Assembly (NCBI GenBank): GCA_900556615.1
Contig: USPP01000103.1
Coordinates: 1-6,120, forward strand
Source of the DNA: an uncultured Eubacteriales bacterium
GTDB taxonomy: Bacteria > Bacillota > Clostridia > Oscillospirales > CAG-272
Reading direction: 5' to 3'
Length of the DNA stretch: 6,120 nucleotides
Positions 1 to 4,841 of the stretch are shown in pieces. A program made the translations under genes and the position numbers. A model generated the notes under the pieces. The model searched no databases. It was not told the origin of the DNA and saw only the letters and a list, made by a program, of their open reading frames with translations. Position 1 is the first letter of the stretch, and each line of letters begins with the position of its first letter.

Positions 1-909
1 AAAGGTTTGACGGTAGAGTCGAGATGTAGAATTATACCGGCGGTTTATCCCCGAACCCCAGCGGAAATAGCGCAATGCGGCAGAAATGTTTATTCTGACA
101 ATGGACATTGGATTTCCGATCCCGGTCTGATGAGGGAAATTATGCTTGCTTGCGCCGCTTCCGACAGCCTTTTTATTTCTACCTGTATCGATCAGCGCAT
201 TGCCGGGGACGGCGTTATCAATCCGGGAAAAACAGCAAGAATTCTCGGATTACCCATCATTCCGGAGAGCGCAGAGACCACTGCGGCCGCCAGGGATATT
301 TTGCTTGCTGCCGAAACAGGCTGCAGACTTCATATTCGTGCAGTGAGCTGTGAAAATACGCTGGCGCTGATAAGATATGCGAAACAGCGCGGATTCAAAA
401 TTACCTGCGGTACATCGGCGCTCTATTATTCCATGTCTGACAGTGATATGTTTTATTATGGCGGAAGCGCCAAGGTTATGCCGCCGCTCAGGAATACAAA
501 GGACGTCAAAGCAATACGGGAAGCCCTGGCAGACGGTACGGTTGACTGTATCACTTCTCTTCATACTCCTCTTACGAGAACTGAAAATTGCTCGGATCTT
601 CGAAAATGTTATTTCGGCGCGTCGGGCTTTGACACCGCTTTCTCCGCGTTTATCACCTATATGGTGAAAAGCGGTTTCGGAAATCTTGATTTGCTGGCGC
701 GCTTATTTTCTCTCAATCCGGCAAAGATTCTCGGTCTTGACAGTTCTTTGAAAGCCGGAGCGCGTGCTGATTTTGCACTTGCGGATCCTGACGCGGAAAT
801 TGTCGTTTCCTCAAATACAATGAAAAGCAAATCGGTGAATACGCCCTATTTGGGGCTTACCTTGAACGGATGTATCAAAGCGGTATTTTCAGACGGCGTC
901 AGGATTTGA
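1..909 (+). CDS. Dihydroorotase-family (PyrC-like) protein, 5'-partial, degenerate active site
   Basis: The frame is open from base 1 to TGA at 907-909, so the gene enters from outside the window. The TTG at 7 lies inside the alignable region and is unlikely to be the true start. The visible ~300 residues (numbered from that TTG) follow class I dihydroorotases in order: SDNG at 30-33 (family SDDG), MPPLR at 158-162 (family NPPLR), NPAKILGL at 237-244, GARADFALADPD at 251-262, and SKSVNTPYLG at 274-283 (family SKxxNTPFxG). The family hydrolyses and closes the ring between carbamoyl-aspartate and dihydroorotate in pyrimidine synthesis. Key residues are replaced: AHCED reads STCID, CHIST reads RAVSC, SPHH reads SALY, and TDHAPH reads SLHTPL. 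Two zinc histidines and the catalytic Asp are therefore gone, although the fold signature and an uninterrupted frame remain. The N-terminal HxH motif is off-window. It could be a pseudo-enzyme partner of aspartate transcarbamoylase or a divergent amidohydrolase. The family call is firm; lack of activity is inferred. Confidence 0.85.
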   Translation, partial: KGLTVESRCRIIPAVYPRTPAEIAQCGRNVYSDNGHWISDPGLMREIMLACAASDSLFISTCIDQRIAGDGVINPGKTARILGLPIIPESAETTAAARDILLAAETGCRLHIRAVSCENTLALIRYAKQRGFKITCGTSALYYSMSDSDMFYYGGSAKVMPPLRNTKDVKAIREALADGTVDCITSLHTPLTRTENCSDLRKCYFGASGFDTAFSAFITYMVKSGFGNLDLLARLFSLNPAKILGLDSSLKAGARADFALADPDAEIVVSSNTMKSKSVNTPYLGLTLNGCIKAVFSDGVRI

Positions 910-937
910 AGCCGGTCGGCGTTTTTTCAGGATTTGA
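894..937. repeat. Short direct repeat spanning the stop of the dihydroorotase-like gene
   Basis: CGGCGT then TCAGGATTTGA occurs at 894-909 and again at 917-937, with the 11-mer identical (899-909 and 927-937). The first copy is coding and contains the stop; the second is just outside the gene. It may be a small duplication or an old insertion scar. Confidence 0.5.
911..927 (+). terminator. Weak candidate terminator after the dihydroorotase-like gene
   Basis: Two bases after the stop codon, GCC-GGTC-GGC forms a very short stem followed by G and six T. The position and T-run suit an intrinsic terminator, but a 3-bp stem is weak. Larger hairpins lie just downstream at 943-1006. Confidence 0.25.
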
Positions 938-942
938 CGGGA

Positions 943-1006
943 GACGATCGTCCAGTGGACGATAACGGCAAGCTTCGCCTGAGAGAGTCCAATGCTCTCT
1001 TGCAGG
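943..1006. repeat. Two adjacent hairpin-forming inverted repeats
   Basis: ATCGTCC (947-953), loop AGT, GGACGAT (957-963) gives a perfect 7-bp stem. It overlaps the 10-bp palindrome GACGATCGTC at 943-952. Fifteen bases on, CCTGAGAGAG (978-987) pairs with CTCTCT-tg-CAGG (995-1006) as a 10-bp stem with a 2-nt bulge and 7-nt loop. Neither is followed by a T-run, so neither is a standard terminator. They could be structured 3' RNA of the upstream gene or part of a degraded mobile element. Confidence 0.5.
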
Positions 1007-1029
1007 GGGACGGTCTGTTATTCAATGTT

Positions 1030-1116
1030 TCAATCCTGCTGCAAGCGATCATGCAAATTTTTATCCTCAATCTGTCGAATGAGATTGTTTATTGCTGCTA
1101 TACCATATTCCTCCGT
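1030..1116 (-). pseudogene. Possible remnant: N-terminus of a type III DNA methyltransferase (Mod)
   Basis: On the minus strand a short frame reads TEEYGIAAINNLIRQIEDK, then NLHDRLQQD, then TGA at 1032-1030. From memory, this resembles the first residues of clostridial type III restriction-modification methyltransferases, which continue into a KKFGLVFEEHLPE-type segment. That continuation is absent here. A GGAGG lies upstream, but no usable start codon is in this frame. With only 28 codons the match could be chance. A broken HTH gene and a tRNA half nearby, on the same strand, make a decayed accessory locus plausible. Low confidence. Confidence 0.25.
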
Positions 1117-1231
1117 GCTTTGACAGTAGGAAAACTATTGTCGTGAAAGACCTTTCTGATTCGGAAGGACAAAATTCTGTGGATTTATAAAGTGCGTCTA
1201 TTTACGCCCGCAAGGGAAATGCGCTCCATAT

Positions 1232-1271
1232 TTTCGAGTCAGTCCCGTTATGACCACTTCGATACGTCTCC
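1232..1271 (-). pseudogene. 5' half of a tRNA-Ser(CGA), truncated after the anticodon loop
   Basis: Read on the minus strand from 1271: acceptor 5' strand GGAGACG, T8 and A9, D-stem TCG, D-loop containing AAGTGG...TAA, D-stem CGG, G26, the 5' side of the anticodon stem ACTGA, then the 7-nt loop CTCGAAA with anticodon CGA (Ser, codon UCG). The next bases, ATATG, do not pair with ACTGA. No variable arm, T-arm or acceptor 3' strand follows, so the gene cannot make a tRNA. The similarity stops at the end of the anticodon loop, a place where tyrosine recombinases often cross over in tRNA genes. It may be a relic of integration or excision. The half-tRNA reading rests on pattern recognition only. 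Confidence 0.6.
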
Positions 1272-1447
1272 AAATCTATCTCAACATCAGGACCTCAGAA
1301 AATGGGGATAACTGATGAGGAGAACAAGGAAAATTAAGTTAAAGATACCCGAAAAAACGCCGTAAAATCAAGGCTTTTCCCATAGGAGGCTACCGGACAG
1401 CGACCACGATTTCGAGTTGGAGCCGCTGCTGTTTTTCTGTGGCCCAG

Positions 1448-1643
1448 CTATTCCTCTCGCTTCTGCTTGATATATTTTCCGCTCTTGATTCTTGAGTGGC
1501 AGGCTTTGGCTTATCGTCGGGAATTGCCCATCTGTTGCCAATCTTCACCGCGCCCGGTATGCGACCTCGCTGCACAAAATCTGTATGCGACGCGGAGTGA
1601 TATCCCAGCGTTCCGCTGTTTTAGCAACGGATAGATATTTCAT
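1448..1643 (-). pseudogene. Small excisionase/MerR-like helix-turn-helix gene broken by two frameshifts
   Basis: ATG at 1643-1641 follows a good GGGAGG site (7-nt spacing). Frame 1 gives MKYLSVAKTAERWDI, then TPRRIQILCSE, and would hit TGA soon after. Shifting at about 1566, frame 2 continues the same family as GRIPGAVKIGNRWAIPDDKP. At about 1497 frame 3 takes over with SRIKSGKYIKQKREE and stops at TAG 1450-1448. Each shift equals one missing base; adding one (GAG-GGT, and GCC-NAC) restores a ~65-residue protein of normal length. The family has a winged or Mer-like DNA-binding HTH. Its members often neighbour restriction-modification or other accessory genes. As written, only fragments are translated. 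A sequencing error would have to have occurred twice, so true decay is favoured, though reads should decide. Confidence 0.75.
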
Positions 1644-2002
1644 TTTCAAGCCTCCCGGTTGATTTGCTCTCGGTTAAATTATCGTATCAGATTACAATTA
1701 TTCACTGTATATTATAATCGCTAAAGCGAATAAAACTAAGTGGTCTGTCGAATTATTCATAATATAAGTAGTTTGCAATAACACGAATAAGGGCTTGGGA
1801 CTATCCCAAAATTTCAAAATAAGCGTACCGGCAGCAAAACCGAAACGCTCATTTTCTCCGTGTGTATATACATCGGCTGTGCTTGCTATTCTCCGCATTA
1901 CGAATAATGTTAATCTCAATATCCACAGATATAGGTGCTCTCGCTTGTCAAAAAACGAGGCGAACTTTTTTGTTGACCAATCCTCGATTTCTTCGATATA
2001 AA
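1644..2002. other. Intergenic stretch without a supported gene
   Basis: Between the broken HTH gene and the tRNA terminator I see no start codon with a ribosome binding site and no recognisable protein. It contains small palindromes: TCGCT-AA-AGCGA at 1718-1729, beside a TATAAT-like sequence that could serve the HTH gene, and TTGGGA-CTA-TCCCAA at 1795-1809. A minus-strand frame is open across about 1698-2001, but it merges into the tRNA and has no family resemblance. Confidence 0.5.
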
Positions 2003-2050
2003 CAATAAATCCGAACCCGTTTCCGATTGGATAATGGTTCGGATTTATTG
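2003..2050 (-). terminator. Hairpin terminator of the tRNA-Ala gene
   Basis: CAATAAATCCGAACC (2003-2017) and GGTTCGGATTTATTG (2036-2050) are perfect 15-bp inverted arms around an 18-nt loop. They begin 3 nt past the encoded CCA in the tRNA's reading direction. On the minus strand the stem ends in ATTTATTG followed by TTTAT, a modest U-rich tail. Stem strength and placement support an intrinsic terminator. Confidence 0.7.
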
Positions 2051-2053
2051 ATT

Positions 2054-2129
2054 TGGTGGACCTGGAGGGGCTCGAACCCTTGACCTCCGCGTTGCGAACG
2101 CGGCGCTCTCCCAACTGAGCTACAAGCCC
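2054..2129 (-). tRNA. tRNA-Ala(CGC)
   Basis: A 76-nt cloverleaf on the minus strand with encoded CCA. The acceptor pairs GGGCTTG with CAGGTCC and includes a G3:U70 pair, the alanine identity element. The D-arm TAGCTCAGTTGGGAGAGC is canonical. The anticodon stem is CCGCG/CGCGG and the loop TTCGCAA gives anticodon CGC, reading GCG codons. The T-arm GGGTTCGAGCCC is standard. It is a single-gene unit with its own promoter and hairpin terminator. Protein frames crossing this locus are artefacts. Confidence 0.97.
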
Positions 2130-2140
2130 ATACATCTATT

Positions 2141-2169
2141 ATTATAATTTCTAATCGATAGTTTGTCAA
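2141..2169 (-). promoter_or_regulatory. Consensus sigma-A promoter of tRNA-Ala(CGC)
   Basis: On the minus strand TTGACA (2169-2164) and TATAAT (2146-2141) are separated by exactly 17 nt, a full match to the vegetative consensus. Transcription would start near 2134, leaving a leader of about five bases before the mature 5' end at 2129, as expected for a stable-RNA gene. Confidence 0.9.
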
Positions 2170-2201
2170 TAGATTTTTAAAAAATTAAGGTAATACCGCA
2201 C

Positions 2202-2405
2202 AATTCTGTAGGTGCAAATGTGCAGTCGTATTTTTCGTCAAACGATACCAATTGAGGAGTCAGGGGCGGTTCCTCTGCCGACAGAATTTTTGAAGTGTGA
2301 AGGAAAAGGGACAAGCAGATATGCCATCAAGGCCTAAGCCGTGAACCCGGCGGCGCTGACTTAAACTCCGGAGTTCGAATTTATCAGAAACCGCCGAGGC
2401 TTGAT
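2202..2405. repeat. Block of nested inverted repeats, nature unknown
   Basis: Two structured halves lie between the tRNA promoter and the ATP-grasp gene. Left half: AATTCTGTAGG (2202-2212) pairs with CCGACAGAATT (2278-2288), 10 of 11. It encloses TGCA-aatg-TGCA, a TCGT/ACGA stem and CAGGGG-cggtt-CCTCTG (2261-2277). Right half: ATCAAGgCCT (2326-2335) pairs with AGGCTTGAT (2397-2405). Directly inside on the right arm, CCGCCG (2391-2396) pairs with CGGCGG (2348-2353), and the palindrome AACTCCGGAGTT lies at 2364-2375. GGCGGTT (2265-2271) can alternatively pair with AACCGCC (2389-2395), linking the halves. I recognise no known riboswitch or ncRNA motif, and no frame here looks coding. Candidates are a structured RNA or a miniature non-autonomous repeat element. 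Confidence 0.45.
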
Positions 2406-2418
2406 TATCATTTTATGT

Positions 2419-3411
2419 TTATCTTTCTTTAAGCTCTGTAATTGCGTTTTGAATTATATCCTTTCTTCCTTTACCACAGAGGATCTGAACCAAATCAAAG
2501 CCGGGACGCCGATTTCCTTCGACAAACATCGGTCCGTTCGGGGTGATTGCTACATCCCATCCGATTACCATGATTTTCGGTTCAATCATTGCCGCTTCGC
2601 ATACCATATTACAAATTTCTTCCCAAAACGGAAGCGTATAACCGTCAAACTCAATATTGCTTACCGGATGAACTCTATAATGATGCAGTGCTTTATCAAT
2701 AGCGTCGCCGGTAAGCGTTCCGGTTTATCGGTTTACTAAAACCGCCATGCCGCCACCGTGAAAATTATCAATGTCGGCATTTCCGTTTCCGATACGCAAA
2801 CAGGCAAAAATGATCTTTGGTGTTCCGCTGGTGCTTGATGTTATCACACGTACGGTATTGACGCTTCTGTCGCAGAGAGCCGATAATTTCTCATGTTGGA
2901 TGATATACTGCTCCACAAAAAGGTGATTGTCGGAAAGATATTGATAATAGGTTTCCACGTTGGAAATTTCCGATGTGGTTTTCTTTATCACACGGCTGCC
3001 GGCAAGACCGTCTATCGGCTTTTCCATGAAGATAGGATTTGCATCTAAAAATGTTTTCAGCTCGTTGATTCCGTTTTCTGCGGGATAGATGAACTGTCTT
3101 TTTGTATAGGCGGAGAACTCTTTGAGAAAATTTGGCTTTACGGTGAAGGTTTTTTTGTATTTGGCAGGACTGACTTTGGAGTAAAAACTGTCTTGTGTCC
3201 GAATGGTCACATATCGGCGTCTTTCCGGGAAGGATTTTTTATAAAATTCGTAGTTTAAGTAATCGGTTAAACCGCTTCCGAATATAGCGGCAGAGAGAAC
3301 GGTATCGAAAAGCATGCCGACGATACTTTTGTTTTCCTTTTTGGAAATGTCTTTTAGGTTTTTATAAAATTTTTTGTAGTTGGCTCCGATTGCGAATCTC
3401 AGAATTCCCAT
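2419..3411 (-). pseudogene. Sugar-transfer-associated ATP-grasp protein, interrupted by an in-frame TAA
   Basis: ATG at 3411-3409 follows GGAG at a long 10-nt spacing. One frame runs 330 codons to TAA at 2421-2419, interrupted only by TAA at codon 229 (2727-2725). Before the stop are FMEKPIDGLAGSRVIK at 128-143 (nucleotide-binding lysine and glycine-rich loop), FVEQYI at 165-170, VNTVRVIT at 184-191 and a FACLRIGNG...DNFHGGG segment at 202-221, typical of the ATPgrasp_ST family. After it the same frame keeps family sequence, including GWD at 284-286 and MFVEGN ending at 300, which holds the Mg-binding Glu and Asn. The first product is 228 residues and lacks those ligands, so it should be inactive. 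A GAA-to-TAA change would explain it. ATP-grasp enzymes join a carboxylate to an amine or thiol; this subfamily is often found in surface-polysaccharide clusters, but no such cluster is visible. Recent nonsense mutation, readthrough and base error are the options. Confidence 0.85.
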
Positions 3412-3474
3412 TTTGTCGTTTCTCCGGTATAAGCTGTACTTTAATCTAATTTGACACAGATGAGGGCACAGACC

Positions 3475-3513
3475 ATTAAAATATTATATAATATAACTAT
3501 ATAATATTTTAAT
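3475..3513. promoter_or_regulatory. Perfect 39-bp A/T palindrome over the ATP-grasp promoter
   Basis: ATTAAAATATTATATA (3475-3490) and TATATAATATTTTAAT (3498-3513) are perfect 16-bp arms around ATATAAC. The palindrome covers the -10, most of the spacer and the predicted start site of the minus-strand promoter. It may be an operator for a dimeric repressor, or a DNA cruciform or bend. AT-rich DNA makes short palindromes likely by chance, but 16-bp arms much less so. Confidence 0.5.
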
Positions 3514-3524
3514 ACAAATGTCAA
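3496..3524 (-). promoter_or_regulatory. Promoter of the ATP-grasp gene
   Basis: On the minus strand TTGACA (3524-3519) is followed after 17 nt by TATAGT (3501-3496), one mismatch from consensus. A start near 3489 gives an untranslated leader of about 78 nt before the ATG at 3411. Other TATA-like hexamers overlap within the palindrome, so the exact -10 is uncertain. Confidence 0.7.
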
Positions 3525-3863
3525 TAGAAAAACATAAAAAGCGAAATAAATCGATAAATGGCGAAAGGGAATGCAATTCCTGCTTTATTTCTGCATTTCG
3601 GGCATATCAAGGATGTGTGGTGAGAGATTGCCGAGATATCGTTAGCACTAAATTTCCAGACATTCTTTAAGGCAATGCCGTGGGGTTCTGATGATTTTCG
3701 TCATAGCTTCCTGCATTTTTTTACTTATCTTGTCAGTTATTGTTATATATCGAGTATTATAATCGGGCCAATATTCCGACGTTTTTGTTTGCATTTTTGT
3801 TGTCTTTTCTGAATATGAGATAATATGTAAATTTTTTGAGAGACAGATAAAAAATAATCTGTT
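3525..3863. other. AT-rich intergenic stretch without a supported gene
   Basis: This lies between the divergent ATP-grasp and cdaA promoters. A nested inverted repeat is present: GAAATAAA (3543-3550) pairs with TTTATTTC (3584-3591) and encloses GGAAT-gca-ATTCC (3568-3580). A minus-strand open frame (3648-3923) has no ribosome binding site, starts at a TTG, has low-complexity composition and overlaps the cdaA promoter, so I do not call it a gene. Confidence 0.5.
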
Positions 3864-3888
3864 ACAATTGAAATATGATTTCAATTGT
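3864..3888. promoter_or_regulatory. 25-bp palindrome overlapping the cdaA promoter (candidate operator)
   Basis: ACAATTGAAAT (3864-3874) and ATTTCAATTGT (3878-3888) are perfect 11-bp arms around ATG. The palindrome covers the -35 hexamer and most of the spacer, the usual place for a repressor dimer to block RNA polymerase. It lies upstream of the expected transcript start, so it would act as DNA rather than as an RNA hairpin. The half-sites recall MarR- or Fur-type operators only loosely, and no regulator is assigned. Confidence 0.5.
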
Positions 3889-3896
3889 GGTAAAAT
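3868..3896 (+). promoter_or_regulatory. Promoter of the cdaA-cdaR operon
   Basis: TTGAAA (3868-3873), a 17-nt spacer and TAAAAT (3891-3896) each differ from the sigma-A consensus by one base. A start near 3903 gives a leader of about 55 nt to the cdaA ATG at 3958. No competing promoter was seen nearer the gene. Confidence 0.7.
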
Positions 3897-3957
3897 AAAT
3901 AATGAATATTTTTGAATCGGCAATTAAACCGCCCCTCGGCGTTGTTCGGAGACTGTC

Positions 3958-4818
3958 ATGGATGAAAAAATCACCTTTACATGGTCATATTTTGTCAATC
4001 AAATAAAGTCTATCAGGATAGTTGACATCCTCGATATCCTGCTCGTTGCGGTTTTACTTTATCTTGTATATTCCTTTATACGAGACAGACGGGCGGGAAA
4101 GCTTGCGGCAGGGGTTGCTCTGCTCATAGCGGTAATGCTTCTCAGCAATCTTATGGGATTGAGCGCTATGACCTATATTATGTCGAATCTGTTTCAGGTG
4201 GGATTTATGGCTCTTGTTGTTGTGTTTCAACCGGAGCTTCGTTCTGCACTTGAAAAAGTAGGAGGAGAACCGCTCAAAAGCCTCCGTAATATCGGTGAAA
4301 ATAAGGATGTGCAAAGCTCTGTTTCTCCTTATATAAATGAGATATGCCGTGCTGCGGAGGAGCTTTCCGCTTCAAAAACCGGTGCTCTCATTGTGCTGGA
4401 AAGAAGCACAAAGCTTGGAGATATTATAAAAACCGGAGTTACGGTGAATGCGGATATATCTGCTTTTATGCTGAAGAATATTTTTTACAACGGTGCACCG
4501 CTTCATGACGGAGCCGTTATAATCAGAAGCTGGAGAATATACGCTGCAGGCTGCTTCCTTCCACTCTCTTCCAATGAAAATATCATTATGGATCTCGGCA
4601 CGAGACATCGCGCCGGAATCGGTATGAGCGAGGAGAGCGACGCCGCAGTGATTATAGTATCGGAGGAAACCGGCAATATTTCGGTTGCCGTGGGAGGACA
4701 ACTGAAACGGGGATATACCTATAATTCTCTTAAGAGAGAGCTTGAGAATATGTTTTCGATATCCCCTTCAAAGCGAGTAAATACGATTATGACTTATATT
4801 AAAAAAGATCAGAAATAA
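3958..4818 (+). CDS. cdaA: Diadenylate cyclase CdaA
   Basis: CdaA condenses two ATP into the second messenger c-di-AMP, which controls potassium and osmolyte transport and affects cell-wall homeostasis. The 286-residue length is normal. Three hydrophobic membrane segments lie at about 24-41, 48-66 and 72-92, followed by the conserved FQPELR at 90-95 and a cytoplasmic DisA_N cyclase domain from about 120. Both catalytic motifs are intact: DGA at 184-186 within APLHDGAVII, and RHR at 216-218 within LGTRHRAGIG. ATG at 3958 has GGAGA five bases upstream and was chosen because the N-terminus matches the family. cdaR begins 20 nt after the stop, the usual cdaA-cdaR order. No lesion is seen. The palindrome over the promoter suggests repressor control, which is inference. 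Confidence 0.97.
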   Translation: MDEKITFTWSYFVNQIKSIRIVDILDILLVAVLLYLVYSFIRDRRAGKLAAGVALLIAVMLLSNLMGLSAMTYIMSNLFQVGFMALVVVFQPELRSALEKVGGEPLKSLRNIGENKDVQSSVSPYINEICRAAEELSASKTGALIVLERSTKLGDIIKTGVTVNADISAFMLKNIFYNGAPLHDGAVIIRSWRIYAAGCFLPLSSNENIIMDLGTRHRAGIGMSEESDAAVIIVSEETGNISVAVGGQLKRGYTYNSLKRELENMFSISPSKRVNTIMTYIKKDQK

Positions 4819-4824
4819 AACGGA

Positions 4825-4841
4825 AGGGAGGGAGCCCTTTG
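4825..4841 (+). promoter_or_regulatory. Strong ribosome binding site that selects a TTG start for cdaR
   Basis: AGGGAGGGAG at 4825-4834 precedes TTG at 4839-4841; AGGGAGG is 7 nt from it. The next in-frame ATG, 13 codons on, has no comparable site, so TTG is preferred. Confidence 0.75.

Noticed and set aside
940..946. GGAGACG as the possible 3' acceptor partner of the tRNA-Ser half
   Set aside because: The heptamer matches, but no T-arm precedes it on the minus strand and the bases belong to a hairpin, so a chance match is more likely.
934..1146. Plus-strand open frame of 70 codons from a TTG
   Set aside because: No ribosome binding site and no family resemblance. It runs through two hairpins and lies antisense to the Mod-like remnant.
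1795..2001. Plus-strand open frame of 68 codons
   Set aside because: TTG start inside a small palindrome, no ribosome binding site and no similarity I can recognise.
1698..2135. Minus-strand open frame of 145 codons
   Set aside because: Its first third is the tRNA-Ala gene and its terminator. The rest has no start with a ribosome binding site and no recognisable motif.
2202..2405. A known riboswitch, T-box, SRP RNA or 6S RNA
   Set aside because: None of the conserved sequence blocks of these classes was found on either strand, so the block is left as unassigned structure.
2401..2739. Plus-strand open frame of 112 codons
   Set aside because: It is antisense to the ATP-grasp C-terminus, which carries clear family motifs on the other strand.
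3648..3923. Minus-strand open frame of 91 codons upstream of cdaA
   Set aside because: TTG start without a ribosome binding site, low-complexity composition and overlap with the cdaA promoter and palindrome.
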